NCBI GenBank assembly: GCA_002049455.2
Contig: KV918901.1
Location: 62,001-126,000 of the forward strand
Source of the DNA: Porphyra umbilicalis
Lineage: Eukaryota; Rhodophyta; Bangiophyceae; Bangiales; Bangiaceae
Length of the DNA stretch: 64,000 nucleotides
Direction of reading: 5' to 3'
Position 1 is the first letter of the stretch. The number at the start of each line of letters is the position of its first letter. Position numbers and translations under genes: made by a program. Shown piece by piece: positions 10,778-20,585 of the stretch. The notes below the pieces were generated by a model, which was not told the origin of the DNA, ran no database searches, and saw nothing but the letters and a program-made list of their open reading frames with translations.

Positions 10778-11430
10778 GCGGCGCCGGCCCCCGCGCGGCG
10801 GCGCGGCGGCACCCCCCCCCCCCCCCCCCGCAACGGGCGGCGGACGCCGCCGCGCCGCCGCCGGGCGCTTGGCGGGCAGCGCCGGGCGCTTGGCAAGACG
10901 CGTCGCCGGCGGGGGGGGGGGGGCCCGCCGTCAGACGCGCCGGCGGGCCGCGCCGCAGCAAGCGGAGCGGCGCGCGCGAGCGCGCCCCCCGCGCGTTACT
11001 GCGAGGACGGTGGTCGCGGACGCCACGTGGGCGGCGGGGGGTGGGGGGCGGGGCGAGGCCGGCCGCGGCGGCATCGGACCGCAATGGGAGGCGGGGGCGG
11101 TGGGCAGCCTCGCGAGGCTGGGGGGGGGGGGGGGGGGGGGGGGGGGCGGGGGGCGCCGCCCAACGGGCGGCGGGGCGCGCGTCCCGCGCCGCATGGTCCG
11201 GGGTCGGCAGTGTAAACGAGATGGGGGAAGCGCCGACGGGGAGCGCCGCGCAGGGCAGTTGCGGCTGCAACTCCTCCACGAGGATGGGCAATTATACACC
11301 ACGAGGATGGGCCATTACACCGTTTGTATTGGCAGTCCGTGGCTCCCCCTGCCGGCCGACGAGGCATCTCGGCCAACCTCGTGGGGGGGGTGCCACGCCC
11401 GCCCCGCCGCCCGCGCTCGCTCGGGCCCGC
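10155..11430. other. GC-rich upstream region of Hint gene A
   Basis: About 1.3 kb of extremely GC-rich, low-complexity DNA with long homopolymers: a C run near 10628-10652, an A run of about 45 bases at 10728-10773 and a G run near 11119-11146. Several long open frames cross it on both strands, but their Arg/Pro/Gly composition marks them as shadows. It presumably contains the Hint A promoter. Confidence 0.5.
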
Positions 11431-11434
11431 GTCC

Positions 11435-11565
11435 ATGATCATCGCTGCAGGAAGCAGCCTCAACAGACAGCCATTCTGCTCGGACGTCTGTTCCGAACAG
11501 ACCCTCCACAGACGCGACTTCTGTTCAACACTTGTTATTTAGGGTGCACAGATCTGGATCGCGTG
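11435..11565. repeat. GAACAGA-rich element end, copy 1
   Basis: Contains CTGCAGGAAGCAGCC followed by several TCTGTTC/GAACAGA inverted motifs and ends near GGGTGCACAGATCTGGATC. It matches 12625-12743 in the same orientation and is an inverted relative of 14240-14425. Confidence 0.7.
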
Positions 11566-12070
11566 TTCGCACAAGAAAATAAGCTCCATTGAAGACCGTG
11601 GTTAGGTGTCCAGCGGAAAACGGCTTAGTTCCACACGAGGCAGTCCATATCCCACAAATCCAACAGGCTGGTTTCCAAGTATATGTCACCTGCTGAATCG
11701 ATTCGTGCTGACCGTTGAAGCAATAGGCAGCGCTACCCCACACAAAGAGGACACGGAGTGTTGGACAGGAGCAAAGCACACGCTGGAGAGAGAAGCATGT
11801 CAGAATGTCCGAGGTCACACCGGTCCTCTAGAGAGTAAAAAACGTCACGTCAAGTGCGGACAGAGGGACGGCAGCGCCGCGGTGCCATGGTCGTGCAACA
11901 AGAAGTATTCGGAGCAAGTGGAGGGGGGTGGGAGCGGTACAGGAGGAAGGCACATGACTGCAGAGAGGATACATGAGAGCGTGGAGCTGGAGATACCGAA
12001 CGTACTACTAGGACGCACATGCGGTATGGGTGGCTGCGACCGTGCGGTGAAAGGCTTCGTGTCGCGCTGA

Positions 12071-12209
12071 GGTACAGCCGTTCTCTCAAAAACCTCGCAC
12101 GCCAACTGTGCACCACTCTGACATATCGGCCTCTGCGACCCCGTAAAGGCCGATTTGTAAGAGTGGTGCAGCAGTCGGCGTCCGAGGTTTTTGCGAGACC
12201 GGCTGTACC
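12071..12209. repeat. fold-back MITE-like element
   Basis: About 139 bases with imperfect inverted arms of about 60 bases. GGTACAGCC pairs with GGCTGTACC at the tips, AAAAACCTCG with CGAGGTTTTT, and TGCACCACTCT with AGAGTGGTGCA. The centre is a short spacer near 12132-12148. No target duplication is evident. Confidence 0.8.
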
Positions 12210-12408
12210 GTCGAGCGATTCCTCAGTCGACGACCCAAGGAGGACACGGACTGTTTTAGCTGTATTTGAAATTCTTCTGCACTGATCGATCAGGCAGTCC
12301 TTCTTGTCATCTTCTAAGTTTCTGCAAGGTGCGCCTCCGGTGTCTTCATTCCCATCCACCCCTGTCAATTCATCAATTTGAGCCGTTACGCACTCCAGGT
12401 CCTGGCCC

Positions 12409-12743
12409 ATGCACGGACGCCCCACGAGAGAGGGCAACAGCGTGGCCAAACAGAATCGCCATCTGTTTGGGGTCTGTTGCCCGAACAGACGCCCAAACGG
12501 ATCGGCGTTATGTTGCCCGTTCCCGAACGGACTGTCGAGCTGCATCCTGCAGCGACCATAACAGCAGTTGCGGCGGCGCATCCGCGGCAAAAGGCGTGCC
12601 CAGCCGCCGCGCGGCCGACGATCGTCGCAGCAGGAAACAGCCTCAACAGACGGCCATTTTGTTCGGGCGTCTGTTCCGAACAGACCTTCAACAGACGCGA
12701 CTTCTGTTCGGAACCTGTTCGGGTGCACGGATCTGGATCACGA
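12409..12743. repeat. complete short GAACAGA-rich inverted-repeat element, copy 2
   Basis: The left part (12409-12560) has CATGCACGG, CACGAGAGAGGG and clustered GAACAGA/TCTGTTC motifs, then GCTGCATCCTGCAGCGACC. The right part (12625-12743) carries the inverted counterpart and ends GGGTGCACGGATCTGGATC. Only about 60 bases separate the arms, so this is a compact nonautonomous element of the family also seen at 11435 and 14240. Confidence 0.72.
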
Positions 12744-14239
12744 GCTCGGGAAAAAAACGGGCGGGTCAGGCGAGCAAGCCGCTCCGACCGTCGTGTTGAG
12801 TGGTGCTGGTGAAAACGGCTTAGTGCGACGGAATGCAGGCCATGACCTGTGGAGAGTGCTCTAAAAAAGCATTACTACTGTGTTGAGCTGACGTCTAAAG
12901 AATTGCATCGTCCTGGCTGCTTCGCCATTGGCACCACGGTGCATCACTAAAAAAAAGGCCGCGGTTCTCTTTTGTACGTCTCCCCGACTACACCAGCGAC
13001 AATGCCCTCGACGCAAGAAAAGAGGGCACGACGCAGAGCGAGGCCAGTTGCGAACAGCGCAGTCTCACACCAACCCGGCAACCAACACGCAGAGAAAACA
13101 ACAACACAAACGACCCCGATACACGCATTCCGGGAAAGCGCCAGACGACGGAGACAGGCCCGTCGCCACAGCAAACAATGCGCGCACAGAAGAGAGCGGG
13201 AAACACGAACAAACGAGCAGACAAACGAGGTGACAGGGACTTGGCCAGTGCGAATCGACGGAACCCTCGGAGCCGTCCAAACGCCTGATCGGCAGGCACA
13301 GGGGCATTCGATGTACCTTAGACACGAGCGGCATCGTAGGCCCGCCACTGAGCGGCGTATTCCGCAGAGACGGGGCGAATTTCTTCATCATCTTCTTCGT
13401 CCACGACGTCCAGACGCTGGCGCTCCGCCTCGCGCGCGGCTTGCGACCCAGGAAGAGCCGAGACACCGACAGGGAGAGGCGCTAGACGCACAGCGTGAGG
13501 GGGCGTCGGAACAATGACACCGGCCTGGGGCTGTGGCAGAGCGAAGCTTGCGGTCTCTGGCGCCGACGCAACACGAACGGTCGGCGGGGGCGTTGCAGCC
13601 ACGACATCCACGTCCGACACCAGATGACGGCGGCCTTTCTCGCCGTCGAGCAGTTGCGGGCCATCATATACGACGGCGTCCTTGGGCAGGACACCGTGAG
13701 GCGGCCGGCGTTGGGGGTGGGGGCTGCCGGTCGGTGTTGGCGGCGGGGCTGTGGGTGGGGTTGGCGGTGGGGTTTTTCGGCGGGGCTGTTGGTGGGGTGA
13801 AGGTCGGGCGTGTGTGTAAATGCCGGTTGAGTGGACCAAGTGTAGGACGGTAACTCGTAGCGATTGAGCGCGACTGGTGGCTCGCCAAAACGAAGCAACT
13901 AGACAGTGTCACCGACGTGACGATGACGGTCCGTTGTTTCTAAGTTTCTTTGACAACCACGTTGACCCTCGTCGCGACGGCGGACCGCTACGTCGTAGCT
14001 TGCCTTTATCGCTGGCGCCTACCACTCCCACTGCAATTCGTAGGTTGATCGTCTGCGTCTGTCGCGTCATAAATGCCGAAATAATTCTCAGAGACAATCG
14101 TGCTTTGTTGCAGATGCAGTCCTCAGCAGCGAGCACTCAGTCCAGCTAACACCCGGGTGAAGGGCCATTAGGCAGCTCTGTTCTCTACTTCACTGCTAAC
14201 CGACCGAAGGGAGCCGATACGCGCACGAGACCTTGGCAG
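12744..14239. other. mixed intergenic region
   Basis: About 1.5 kb between two repeat copies. A 3' open piece on the minus strand at 13318-13839 (173 codons without an ATG; Pro-rich, then an acidic D-E-E-D-D-E-E motif and an A-A-Q-W-R-A-Y-D-A-A-R-V end) might be an exon of an unknown gene. I give it low weight and do not list it as a CDS. Nothing else is recognised. Confidence 0.35.
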
Positions 14240-14425
14240 CATGCACGGATCCCCCACGAGAGAGGGTACTGTATTTTACTGTAACAGCGGCGCCGAACAG
14301 AATCGCCGTCTGTTCGGCGTCTGTTGCCCGAACAGACGCCCGAACAGATCGGCATTCTGTTGCCCGTTCCCGAACAGACCATTCTGTTCGGCGTTCCGTT
14401 GGGCTGCATCCTGCAGCGACGATCT
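14240..14425. repeat. GAACAGA-rich element end, copy 3
   Basis: Begins CATGCACGG, then CACGAGAGAGGG, then clustered inverted GAACAGA motifs and GCTGCATCCTGCAGCGACGA. It is homologous to 12409-12560 in the same orientation. It sits about 1.1 kb upstream of Hint gene B, mirroring copy 1 about 1.3 kb upstream of Hint gene A. Confidence 0.72.
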
Positions 14426-14915
14426 GCGGGGGGGTGAGCGCGCACCCCGCCGCCGGCGCCGCAGCGCCGCGGCGCCACCCCCATTCGGCGCCGGCCCGTT
14501 CCGCACGGCGCCGAGGTGCGCCGGTCGCGGCGACGCGCGCGCGCGGGGCGGCGCCGCCGCCGCTGCCGCCGCCCCCCCGCGGGCGCCCGCCGGCTGCAAG
14601 TCGGCACGTGTGTGTGCAAGTCGCGCCGCCCGCCGCCGCCGCCGCCGTCGGCCCGCGTCGGCGGCGGGTGGGGGGGCGGCGCGCGCGCAGCCGCCGCCGC
14701 CGCGCCGCCGCGCGCGTCTGCCGCGGCGGTTGCGCCCGCGTGCGGGCGCCGCGGCGGCGGCGCCGCGCGTGCCCGCCGCCGGCCACAGCCGTGGCACCCG
14801 CCGCGGCGGGCCGGATCGCCCGACGGGTGTGCCCGCGGGGTGGGGGGGGTGGGGGGGGTGGGGGGGTGTGCTCGCAAGGTTGGGGGGGGGGGGTGCTGGC
14901 AGGGGGGGGGAAGGG

Positions 14916-14953
<38 letters not shown>

Positions 14954-15523
14954 GCCCCCCCCGCCCCCGCCGCCGGTCGGGCGACCCCCTCGCGGCGGCG
15001 CCCGCCGCGTCGAGTGGCCCGCTGCGCGGCGCGCGGCGGCCGCGGTTTGCAAGCGCCCGCCGGTCGGGCGCGGCGGCCGCGGCGGCCGCCCGGCGGGGGG
15101 CGCCGCGCCTGCCAGGCGGCGGCCGCCGCGGCGGCGGCGCCGCCGCTGCCGCCGCCGCCCGTGGCGCCGTGGAGGTTGGCGCCGCCGCCGCCCGTGGCGC
15201 GGGCGCGGGTGGGTGGCGGGGGCGGTCGGGGGACCGCCCCCGCCGCCGCCCCGAGGGGGCGCCCCCACGCGGCGCCGCCCACCCGCCGGGGGGGCGGCAC
15301 GCGTGGGGGCGGGCGCCGTCGGCCCCGCCGCCCCGGCAGCCGCCGTGGGCGCGTGCGAGGATAAAGCAGGCGGCGGCGGGCGGTGGAGGCGGCGGGCTGG
15401 CTGCGTTTGGAGCAACAGCGACCGGCTCGCCAAGTCGCCGCGTGCCCTTCCCCCCCCGCCACGCAACACGCGCACATCTGCCGTCGTCGACTGCCACGCC
15501 GCCCTCTCCCCTCCCGTCCGTCC

Positions 15524-15555
<32 letters not shown>

Positions 15556-15565
15556 AGTCGGCGCC
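14426..15565. other. GC-rich upstream region of Hint gene B
   Basis: About 1.1 kb of CGCC/GGCG low-complexity sequence with a long G run at about 14917-14952. A C run of about 27 bases (15528-15554) lies 11 bases upstream of the Hint B start codon. Long open frames in all directions are compositional artefacts. Confidence 0.5.
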
Positions 15566-17578
15566 ATGTTGTTTGCTCAGACGACCCGCACGGCGGCCGC
15601 GTCGCTGGTCGCCGCGGCCGCCGCCGTGGCCGTTGGCGTCTCGGCCGGCCCCATCCCCAACGCGCTGCCCGTGTCGGCGAGGGCCTTTACGCCCGACGAG
15701 TTGGCCGGCACCTTTACCCGCTTCATCGGCCAAGGCAACTGCCCCCTGACCATCCGCCACACGGGCTTTACGCGCGTGGCCAATGGGGTTATCAATGTGC
15801 CCTTTCAAAACATCCTCATGGGCGGCGACCGCTGCACGGCGCCGGGCTCCATGGTCGTCCTCCGCAGCTCGGATCGGGAGCTGGCCGGCCGGCTGGCCGA
15901 GATCCTCAAAACCAACCCGGTGCTGTCCGAGGTGTACGATGAGTTGACGCGCGCCGGCTCCGAGTTCCTCGTCGGCTTTGAGACGGTCGACCGCGTGTGT
16001 GGGGCGACGACCTTCCAGGCGCCGACCTTAACCTTTTTTGTCGACGATGATGCGGGGCTGTCGGTGCCGTCGGTGGCCTTCCTCCGCCCCTCCCTCGGTC
16101 CGTTTATGATGGTGTTCAAGACGGGCAACCCGGGGGGCATCCCCTGCACCTACGCCGTCGGCACGGGGCCGGCCGACCGGGGCACCGTTGATGCTGCGGG
16201 CGGCACTGACAATGACGACGATGACGATAACGATGATGACGACGATAGCGATGATGACGACGACGATAACGATGATGACGACGATAACGATGATGACGAC
16301 GATAGCGATAGCGATGATGACGACGACGATAACGATGATGACGACGATAACGATGACGACGACGACGATGACGCCGACGTGGTCGTTGTGCCGGTTGTGC
16401 CTGTTGTGGTGAATCAGCCGGTGAACCCGGCTGACACGGCCGACGTCGACTCGATCGACGATGACAATGACGGTATCCCCGACCCGTCTGATCCGGACGA
16501 CGACAATGACGGGCTGCTCGACAATGACGATGCCGACAATGACGGCGATGGTATTGCGGACATCAACGACGTGCCCCGCAACGATGGCGCGGATGTGGAC
16601 AAGGGTGCGCCAATTGTCCCGGCGTTTGGCGGGGAGGACATCGACTCGATCGACGATGACAATGACGGGCTCGACGACCCGGTCGACCCGGATGACGACA
16701 ATGACGGGGTCCTCGACAATGACGATGCCAACAATGACGGCGACGGCGTGCCGGATGTGGCCGACACCCCCCGCAATGACGGTGCGGATGACGGGGAGGG
16801 CGCGGCGGTGGTGCCTGACGACGGAGAGGGCGCGGCGGTGGTGCCGGTCCCTGGCGACGGGGAGGACACGGACGTAAACGACGACGGCTTGGTGCCGGTC
16901 CAGGACGACGGCGGCGATGGGACCCCGGACGTGAACGACGGCGACGATGGGATCCCGGTCGTGAACGACGATGTAGACACGGACGGTGACGTGGCGGGCG
17001 TCGATGATGCGCTGCCGTCGCCGTCGGACGATGACTCGGTGTGCTTCCCAGCGTCGGCCGAGGTGGAGCTTGATACCGGCCGCACCGTGACAATGGACCA
17101 GCTGGCGGTTGGGGACAATGTGCGCGTGGCGGCCGACGCCTTTTCCCGCGTCTTCCTCTTTACCCACAAGATCGCGTCGGGCAGCTTTGCCTTTGTCAAG
17201 CTGACGACCGCCTCGGGCGCGTCGCTGACGGTCACCCGCAGCCACTATGTGTATGCCAATGGCAAGATGACGGCGGCGGGGGCGGTCAAGCTTGGGGACA
17301 AGCTCGAGCTCGTCGGCGCTGCCAAGTGCGACATTATCACGGCTACTTCCCCCGTCACCGAGACGGGGCTGTACAACCCGCAGACGCTGCACGGGGACAT
17401 TGTCGTCAATGGCATCCGCGCGTCGACGTTTACGACGGCCGTCGAGCCGCGGGTGGCGTCGGCGCTCCTGGCGCCGCTCCGCGCGCTCTTCCGCGCGACG
17501 GGCATGAGCACGTCCGCGCTCGACGCGGGGTCGGCGCGGCTGGCAGCGCTGCTGCCGCGCGGCGCGTCGGTCTACTAG
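15566..17578 (+). CDS. secreted Hint/Hog-domain protein B with acidic calcium-binding-like repeats
   Basis: 670 residues. A signal-peptide-like hydrophobic N-terminus (about 8-27, then V-S-A-G) precedes the same unknown four-cysteine domain as protein A (about 40-200; Cys 59, 90, 145, 194). Residues about 215-270 are almost purely Asp with Asn and Ser. Residues about 293-400 hold two long blocks of D-x-D-x-D-G repeats resembling thrombospondin type 3 calcium-binding motifs. An acidic linker leads to the Hint domain at 492-670 with Cys493 (V-C-F-P-A-S-A) and T-R-S-H at 557-560. The Hint part differs from protein A at only about 8 of 179 residues, while the N-terminal domain is far more diverged. 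Likely an extracellular or cell-wall protein that may self-process. The gene is divergent from its paralogue. Confidence 0.87.
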   Translation: MLFAQTTRTAAASLVAAAAAVAVGVSAGPIPNALPVSARAFTPDELAGTFTRFIGQGNCPLTIRHTGFTRVANGVINVPFQNILMGGDRCTAPGSMVVLRSSDRELAGRLAEILKTNPVLSEVYDELTRAGSEFLVGFETVDRVCGATTFQAPTLTFFVDDDAGLSVPSVAFLRPSLGPFMMVFKTGNPGGIPCTYAVGTGPADRGTVDAAGGTDNDDDDDNDDDDDSDDDDDDNDDDDDNDDDDDSDSDDDDDDNDDDDDNDDDDDDDADVVVVPVVPVVVNQPVNPADTADVDSIDDDNDGIPDPSDPDDDNDGLLDNDDADNDGDGIADINDVPRNDGADVDKGAPIVPAFGGEDIDSIDDDNDGLDDPVDPDDDNDGVLDNDDANNDGDGVPDVADTPRNDGADDGEGAAVVPDDGEGAAVVPVPGDGEDTDVNDDGLVPVQDDGGDGTPDVNDGDDGIPVVNDDVDTDGDVAGVDDALPSPSDDDSVCFPASAEVELDTGRTVTMDQLAVGDNVRVAADAFSRVFLFTHKIASGSFAFVKLTTASGASLTVTRSHYVYANGKMTAAGAVKLGDKLELVGAAKCDIITATSPVTETGLYNPQTLHGDIVVNGIRASTFTTAVEPRVASALLAPLRALFRATGMSTSALDAGSARLAALLPRGASVY

Positions 17579-18296
17579 GCGGCGCCGCCCAATGGCGATT
17601 CGTGTTTGATTGTTTCTCTCCTGTGGGGGCGGTGGTGACCGGGACTGGGTGCGTGGAGAGGCGGGCCGACTGTGTGTCCATCTATTTAATACCACCCGTG
17701 GTCCGTCTCTGTGCGCGTTGACTTGATTGATAGCCCGACAATCCGACATCCTCTTTTTTTTTCGTTCATCTTTGGCTTGTGTCTCCGACAGCTGCTGCTG
17801 CTGCTTAGAGCACGTCTATCGGTAACCGCCCAAAATATGGTACTTTGGCGACGGCGGGATGGCCCACCGATAGACGTGAAGTTAGGCGTCACACGCGTGC
17901 GGCTGGCTGCAACGGCGACCGCAGCAGCGATGCCCAAGTGCACGGTCAGTGGCGGGCGAGCGCACCTGCAATGGTGGCGGGGGGCGAGTTGGCGCGACGA
18001 CACGCACGCCCACCAAATGGTGACCATCGCACGAGGCGGTCCGAGGTTGGGGGCCCCCGCGCTGCTGCCGAGTGACGTCCCTGCTGGGGTATCCATGGCG
18101 CGAGGGCACGACGCGGGGGCAGCGTGGTGACACAACAAGAGCAACAAAGGGAGAAATAAGGAACAAAGAGAGCCTCCAACACCGTCGGCTTCACCCCGTT
18201 CGTACCCGCAGCCTCGTGACTGTTTGCAGCTCCACACCGTTTTGTGCCAAAATTCTACCCTGCCACACCCCTCCCCCCCTCGCCCACGCCGCGCGC
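17579..18296. other. convergent intergenic region with short inverted repeat
   Basis: About 700 bases between the 3' ends of Hint B and proC. ACGTCTATCGGT at 17812-17823 pairs with ACCGATAGACGT at 17866-17877, a small hairpin or MITE relic. A T run at 17753-17762 may belong to a 3' UTR. No gene is seen. Confidence 0.5.
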
Positions 18297-19121
18297 TCAC
18301 TCTTTCCTCGGCGCGGCCATCTCTTGCGACCGCCGCGTCGCCGCCGACACGGCCGAAATGACCGCCGCCCGCATCCCCCCCGCCTCGAGCGCCGCGCTCC
18401 CGGCAATGGTCGTGCCGCCCGGGCTCTCGACGCGGTTGCGGAGCTCGGCCGGGTGCACGTCGGGGGAGTCGAGGACCATCTTGGCCGTCCCAAACACCAG
18501 CTGCGCCGCCAACTGCCGCGCCGTCGACCGGGGGAGCCCGTTGAGCACCCCCCCGTCGGCGAGCGCCTCGATAAAGGTGTAGACGTAGGCGGGCCCCGAG
18601 CCCGACAGCCCCGTCACCGCGTCGAGTTGCGCTTCGGGCACGCGCACGGCGAGGCCGACGGCGGAGAAGAGCGTCGTCACCAGCGCCGCGTCGTCGTCGA
18701 GCGTCGGGGACGCCCCCTCAAGCGCAAACGCGGCGGCGGTGGCGCCGACGAGGCAGGGGGTGTTGGGCATGACGCGCACGACGCGGACCGCGTCGGGCAC
18801 CGACGCGCGGAGGGTGGCGAGCGTCACCCCCGCGGCGATGGAGACGAGGAGGGTGGAGGGGGCGGACTTGAGGGCGGCGCCGAGGCTGCCGAGCAGCGCC
18901 GCCACCACGTCGGGCTTGACGGCGACAAAGACGGTCGAGGCGAGGCGGATCACGTCGGCGCCGTCGACAACGTGGACGCCGAGGCTGCGCATAACTTCCT
19001 GGCGGGGGGGGTACGGCTCGGACACGTACACGTCGGTCGGCTTGACAATGGCCTTGTTGAGGAGGCCGCGGAGGATGGCCTCGGCCATCATGCCGCCGCC
19101 GAGGAAGCCGAGGCCCGACAT
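18297..19121 (-). CDS. pyrroline-5-carboxylate reductase
   Basis: Final enzyme of proline synthesis, reducing 1-pyrroline-5-carboxylate with NAD(P)H. The 274-residue product has the N-terminal dinucleotide fold (G-F-L-G-G-G-M-M-A-E-A-I), V-A-V-K-P near 66-70 and V-R-V-M-P-N-T-P near 115-122. The family signature L-S-G-S-G-P-A-Y-V-Y-x-F-I-E-A-L-A-D-G-G is at about 172-191, and S-P-G-G-T-T-I-A-G at 233-241. The start at 19121 is in an ideal GCCGCCACCATG context. Just upstream is a pyrimidine tract ending CCAG, so an upstream exon with a targeting peptide cannot be excluded. An in-frame ATG 16 codons earlier lies in that tract and is less likely. Without such an exon the enzyme would be cytosolic. 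Confidence 0.94.
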   Translation of the reverse strand: MSGLGFLGGGMMAEAILRGLLNKAIVKPTDVYVSEPYPPRQEVMRSLGVHVVDGADVIRLASTVFVAVKPDVVAALLGSLGAALKSAPSTLLVSIAAGVTLATLRASVPDAVRVVRVMPNTPCLVGATAAAFALEGASPTLDDDAALVTTLFSAVGLAVRVPEAQLDAVTGLSGSGPAYVYTFIEALADGGVLNGLPRSTARQLAAQLVFGTAKMVLDSPDVHPAELRNRVESPGGTTIAGSAALEAGGMRAAVISAVSAATRRSQEMAAPRKE

Positions 19122-19993
19122 GGTGGCGGCCACCTGGAGCAGAAGGGGGGTAGGTGGGGCGGCAATCAAAAAAAAAAATTAATAGGAGGGAGCCCCAGCT
19201 GCAGGCCGACGCACACCCAGAAGCCGGCAGAGGAGCGCGGCGGGGGTGGCAGCGGGGTCCCACGCGCAACGGCGGCGGCGGCGGCGGGGCTCGGCAATGA
19301 TGGTCAATGCAACCGAGGCGCTGCGAGGCGGTCGCGGTCCCGCCGTCATTGACGAATCTCGGGCGCGGCTCGATCAAAACCCCGGGACACGTTGCCAATA
19401 CGCGAGTCGACGCGTCCTCAATCCAGGCCGGCGCCTGCGTGTCGCCCACCAGCGGCGGTCGCCGCTCGCGGCTCGAGGTCGGGCGTGAGACTCGCCGCGA
19501 CCACCCCGCGCGCCCGACGCCGCGCATACCATGGCCCCACGGACCTGTTTGGTGGGCGAGCCTCGGGGACAGCGGGAGAGCCGCCCAAACACCGGCGGCC
19601 AGTGCCACCAAAAAAAAAAAAAAGGAAGAGACACACACACACACAGCGCCCGACGCGAAAAAAAAGAAACAACAACCACAAGACATACATACATTGCAAA
19701 GCAGACACAGCCGGTAGCCGACAAAAAAAAAAAAAAAAAGAACGCGCAACACGAAAAAAAGAAAAAAAAAAGAGGTCGGGGTTGGGGCGTGGGTGCCGCC
19801 GACGGCTGCGCCGCGCGCGCACGCACCCCCCACCCGCCGACCGGCCTGCCCCCGCCCCGCGCCGGCGGGTGCCGCGCGCGCCCCGTCGACCGCGCGCGCG
19901 CGGCCGACGCGCGCGCGGCGCCGCCGCCGCGGTGCGCTGTGGCCGCCTCAAAAGTCCAAGATGCCGTCGACGCTCACGCTCCGCGCGTGCGCC

Positions 19994-20025
<32 letters not shown>

Positions 20026-20046
20026 GCCGCCGCCGCCGCCACCGCC

Positions 20047-20077
<31 letters not shown>

Positions 20078-20299
20078 CCCCCGCCGTCGCGGCCCGGGGG
20101 TCCGCCCGCCGGCCCGCCGGCCGCGGTGGACCCGCCGCCGGGCGCCTTTGGCGGGCGGCTCGGGTGCCCGCCGCCGCCAGTGCCGCCACCACCAGCGGCA
20201 GCACCAGCACCCTCACCGGCACCAGCACCAGCACCCCCACCCCCCCCACCCGTCGCCGCGCCGCCACCGCCACCGGCCGCCGGGCCGCCCCCCCCCCCG
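19122..20299. other. upstream of proC: A-rich runs and GC-rich low complexity
   Basis: About 1.2 kb. 19150-19790 has several A runs (19170, 19610, 19723, 19755). 19980-20300 is a CCGCCG/CCACCG trinucleotide-like expansion. I see no supported gene on the + strand. The − strand may hold the 3' end of the Ala-rich gene upstream. Confidence 0.4.
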
Positions 20300-20386
20300 C
20301 CGCCGCCGGCTGCGCCTCGGCCGGCGTCAAGTGCAGCAGCGCGTCTGGCGACGACTTCATCCGCGTGTGGCGGATGCGCACCGCCA

Positions 20387-20430
<44 letters not shown>

Positions 20431-20463
20431 GTCGCGCCCTCGGCGCCCGCCCCGCCCGCGGCA

Positions 20464-20506
<43 letters not shown>

Positions 20507-20553
20507 GGGTGCCCCCGACGCTGCCACCGTCGGCGGCGGCGGCGCGGGGGTTA

Positions 20554-20585
<32 letters not shown>

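Noticed and set aside
12972-13517. Basic Arg/Gln-rich + strand frame as a gene
   Set aside because: Composition is that of a random GC-biased frame, and it overlaps a more protein-like minus-strand frame.
14196-15567. Very long open frames on both strands in GC-rich DNA (also 107-1230, 19392-22736, 33460-36663, 40914-42224, 51406-54042)
   Set aside because: They are Arg/Pro/Gly/Ala low-complexity shadows in all frames, caused by the scarcity of AT-rich stop codons at very high GC.
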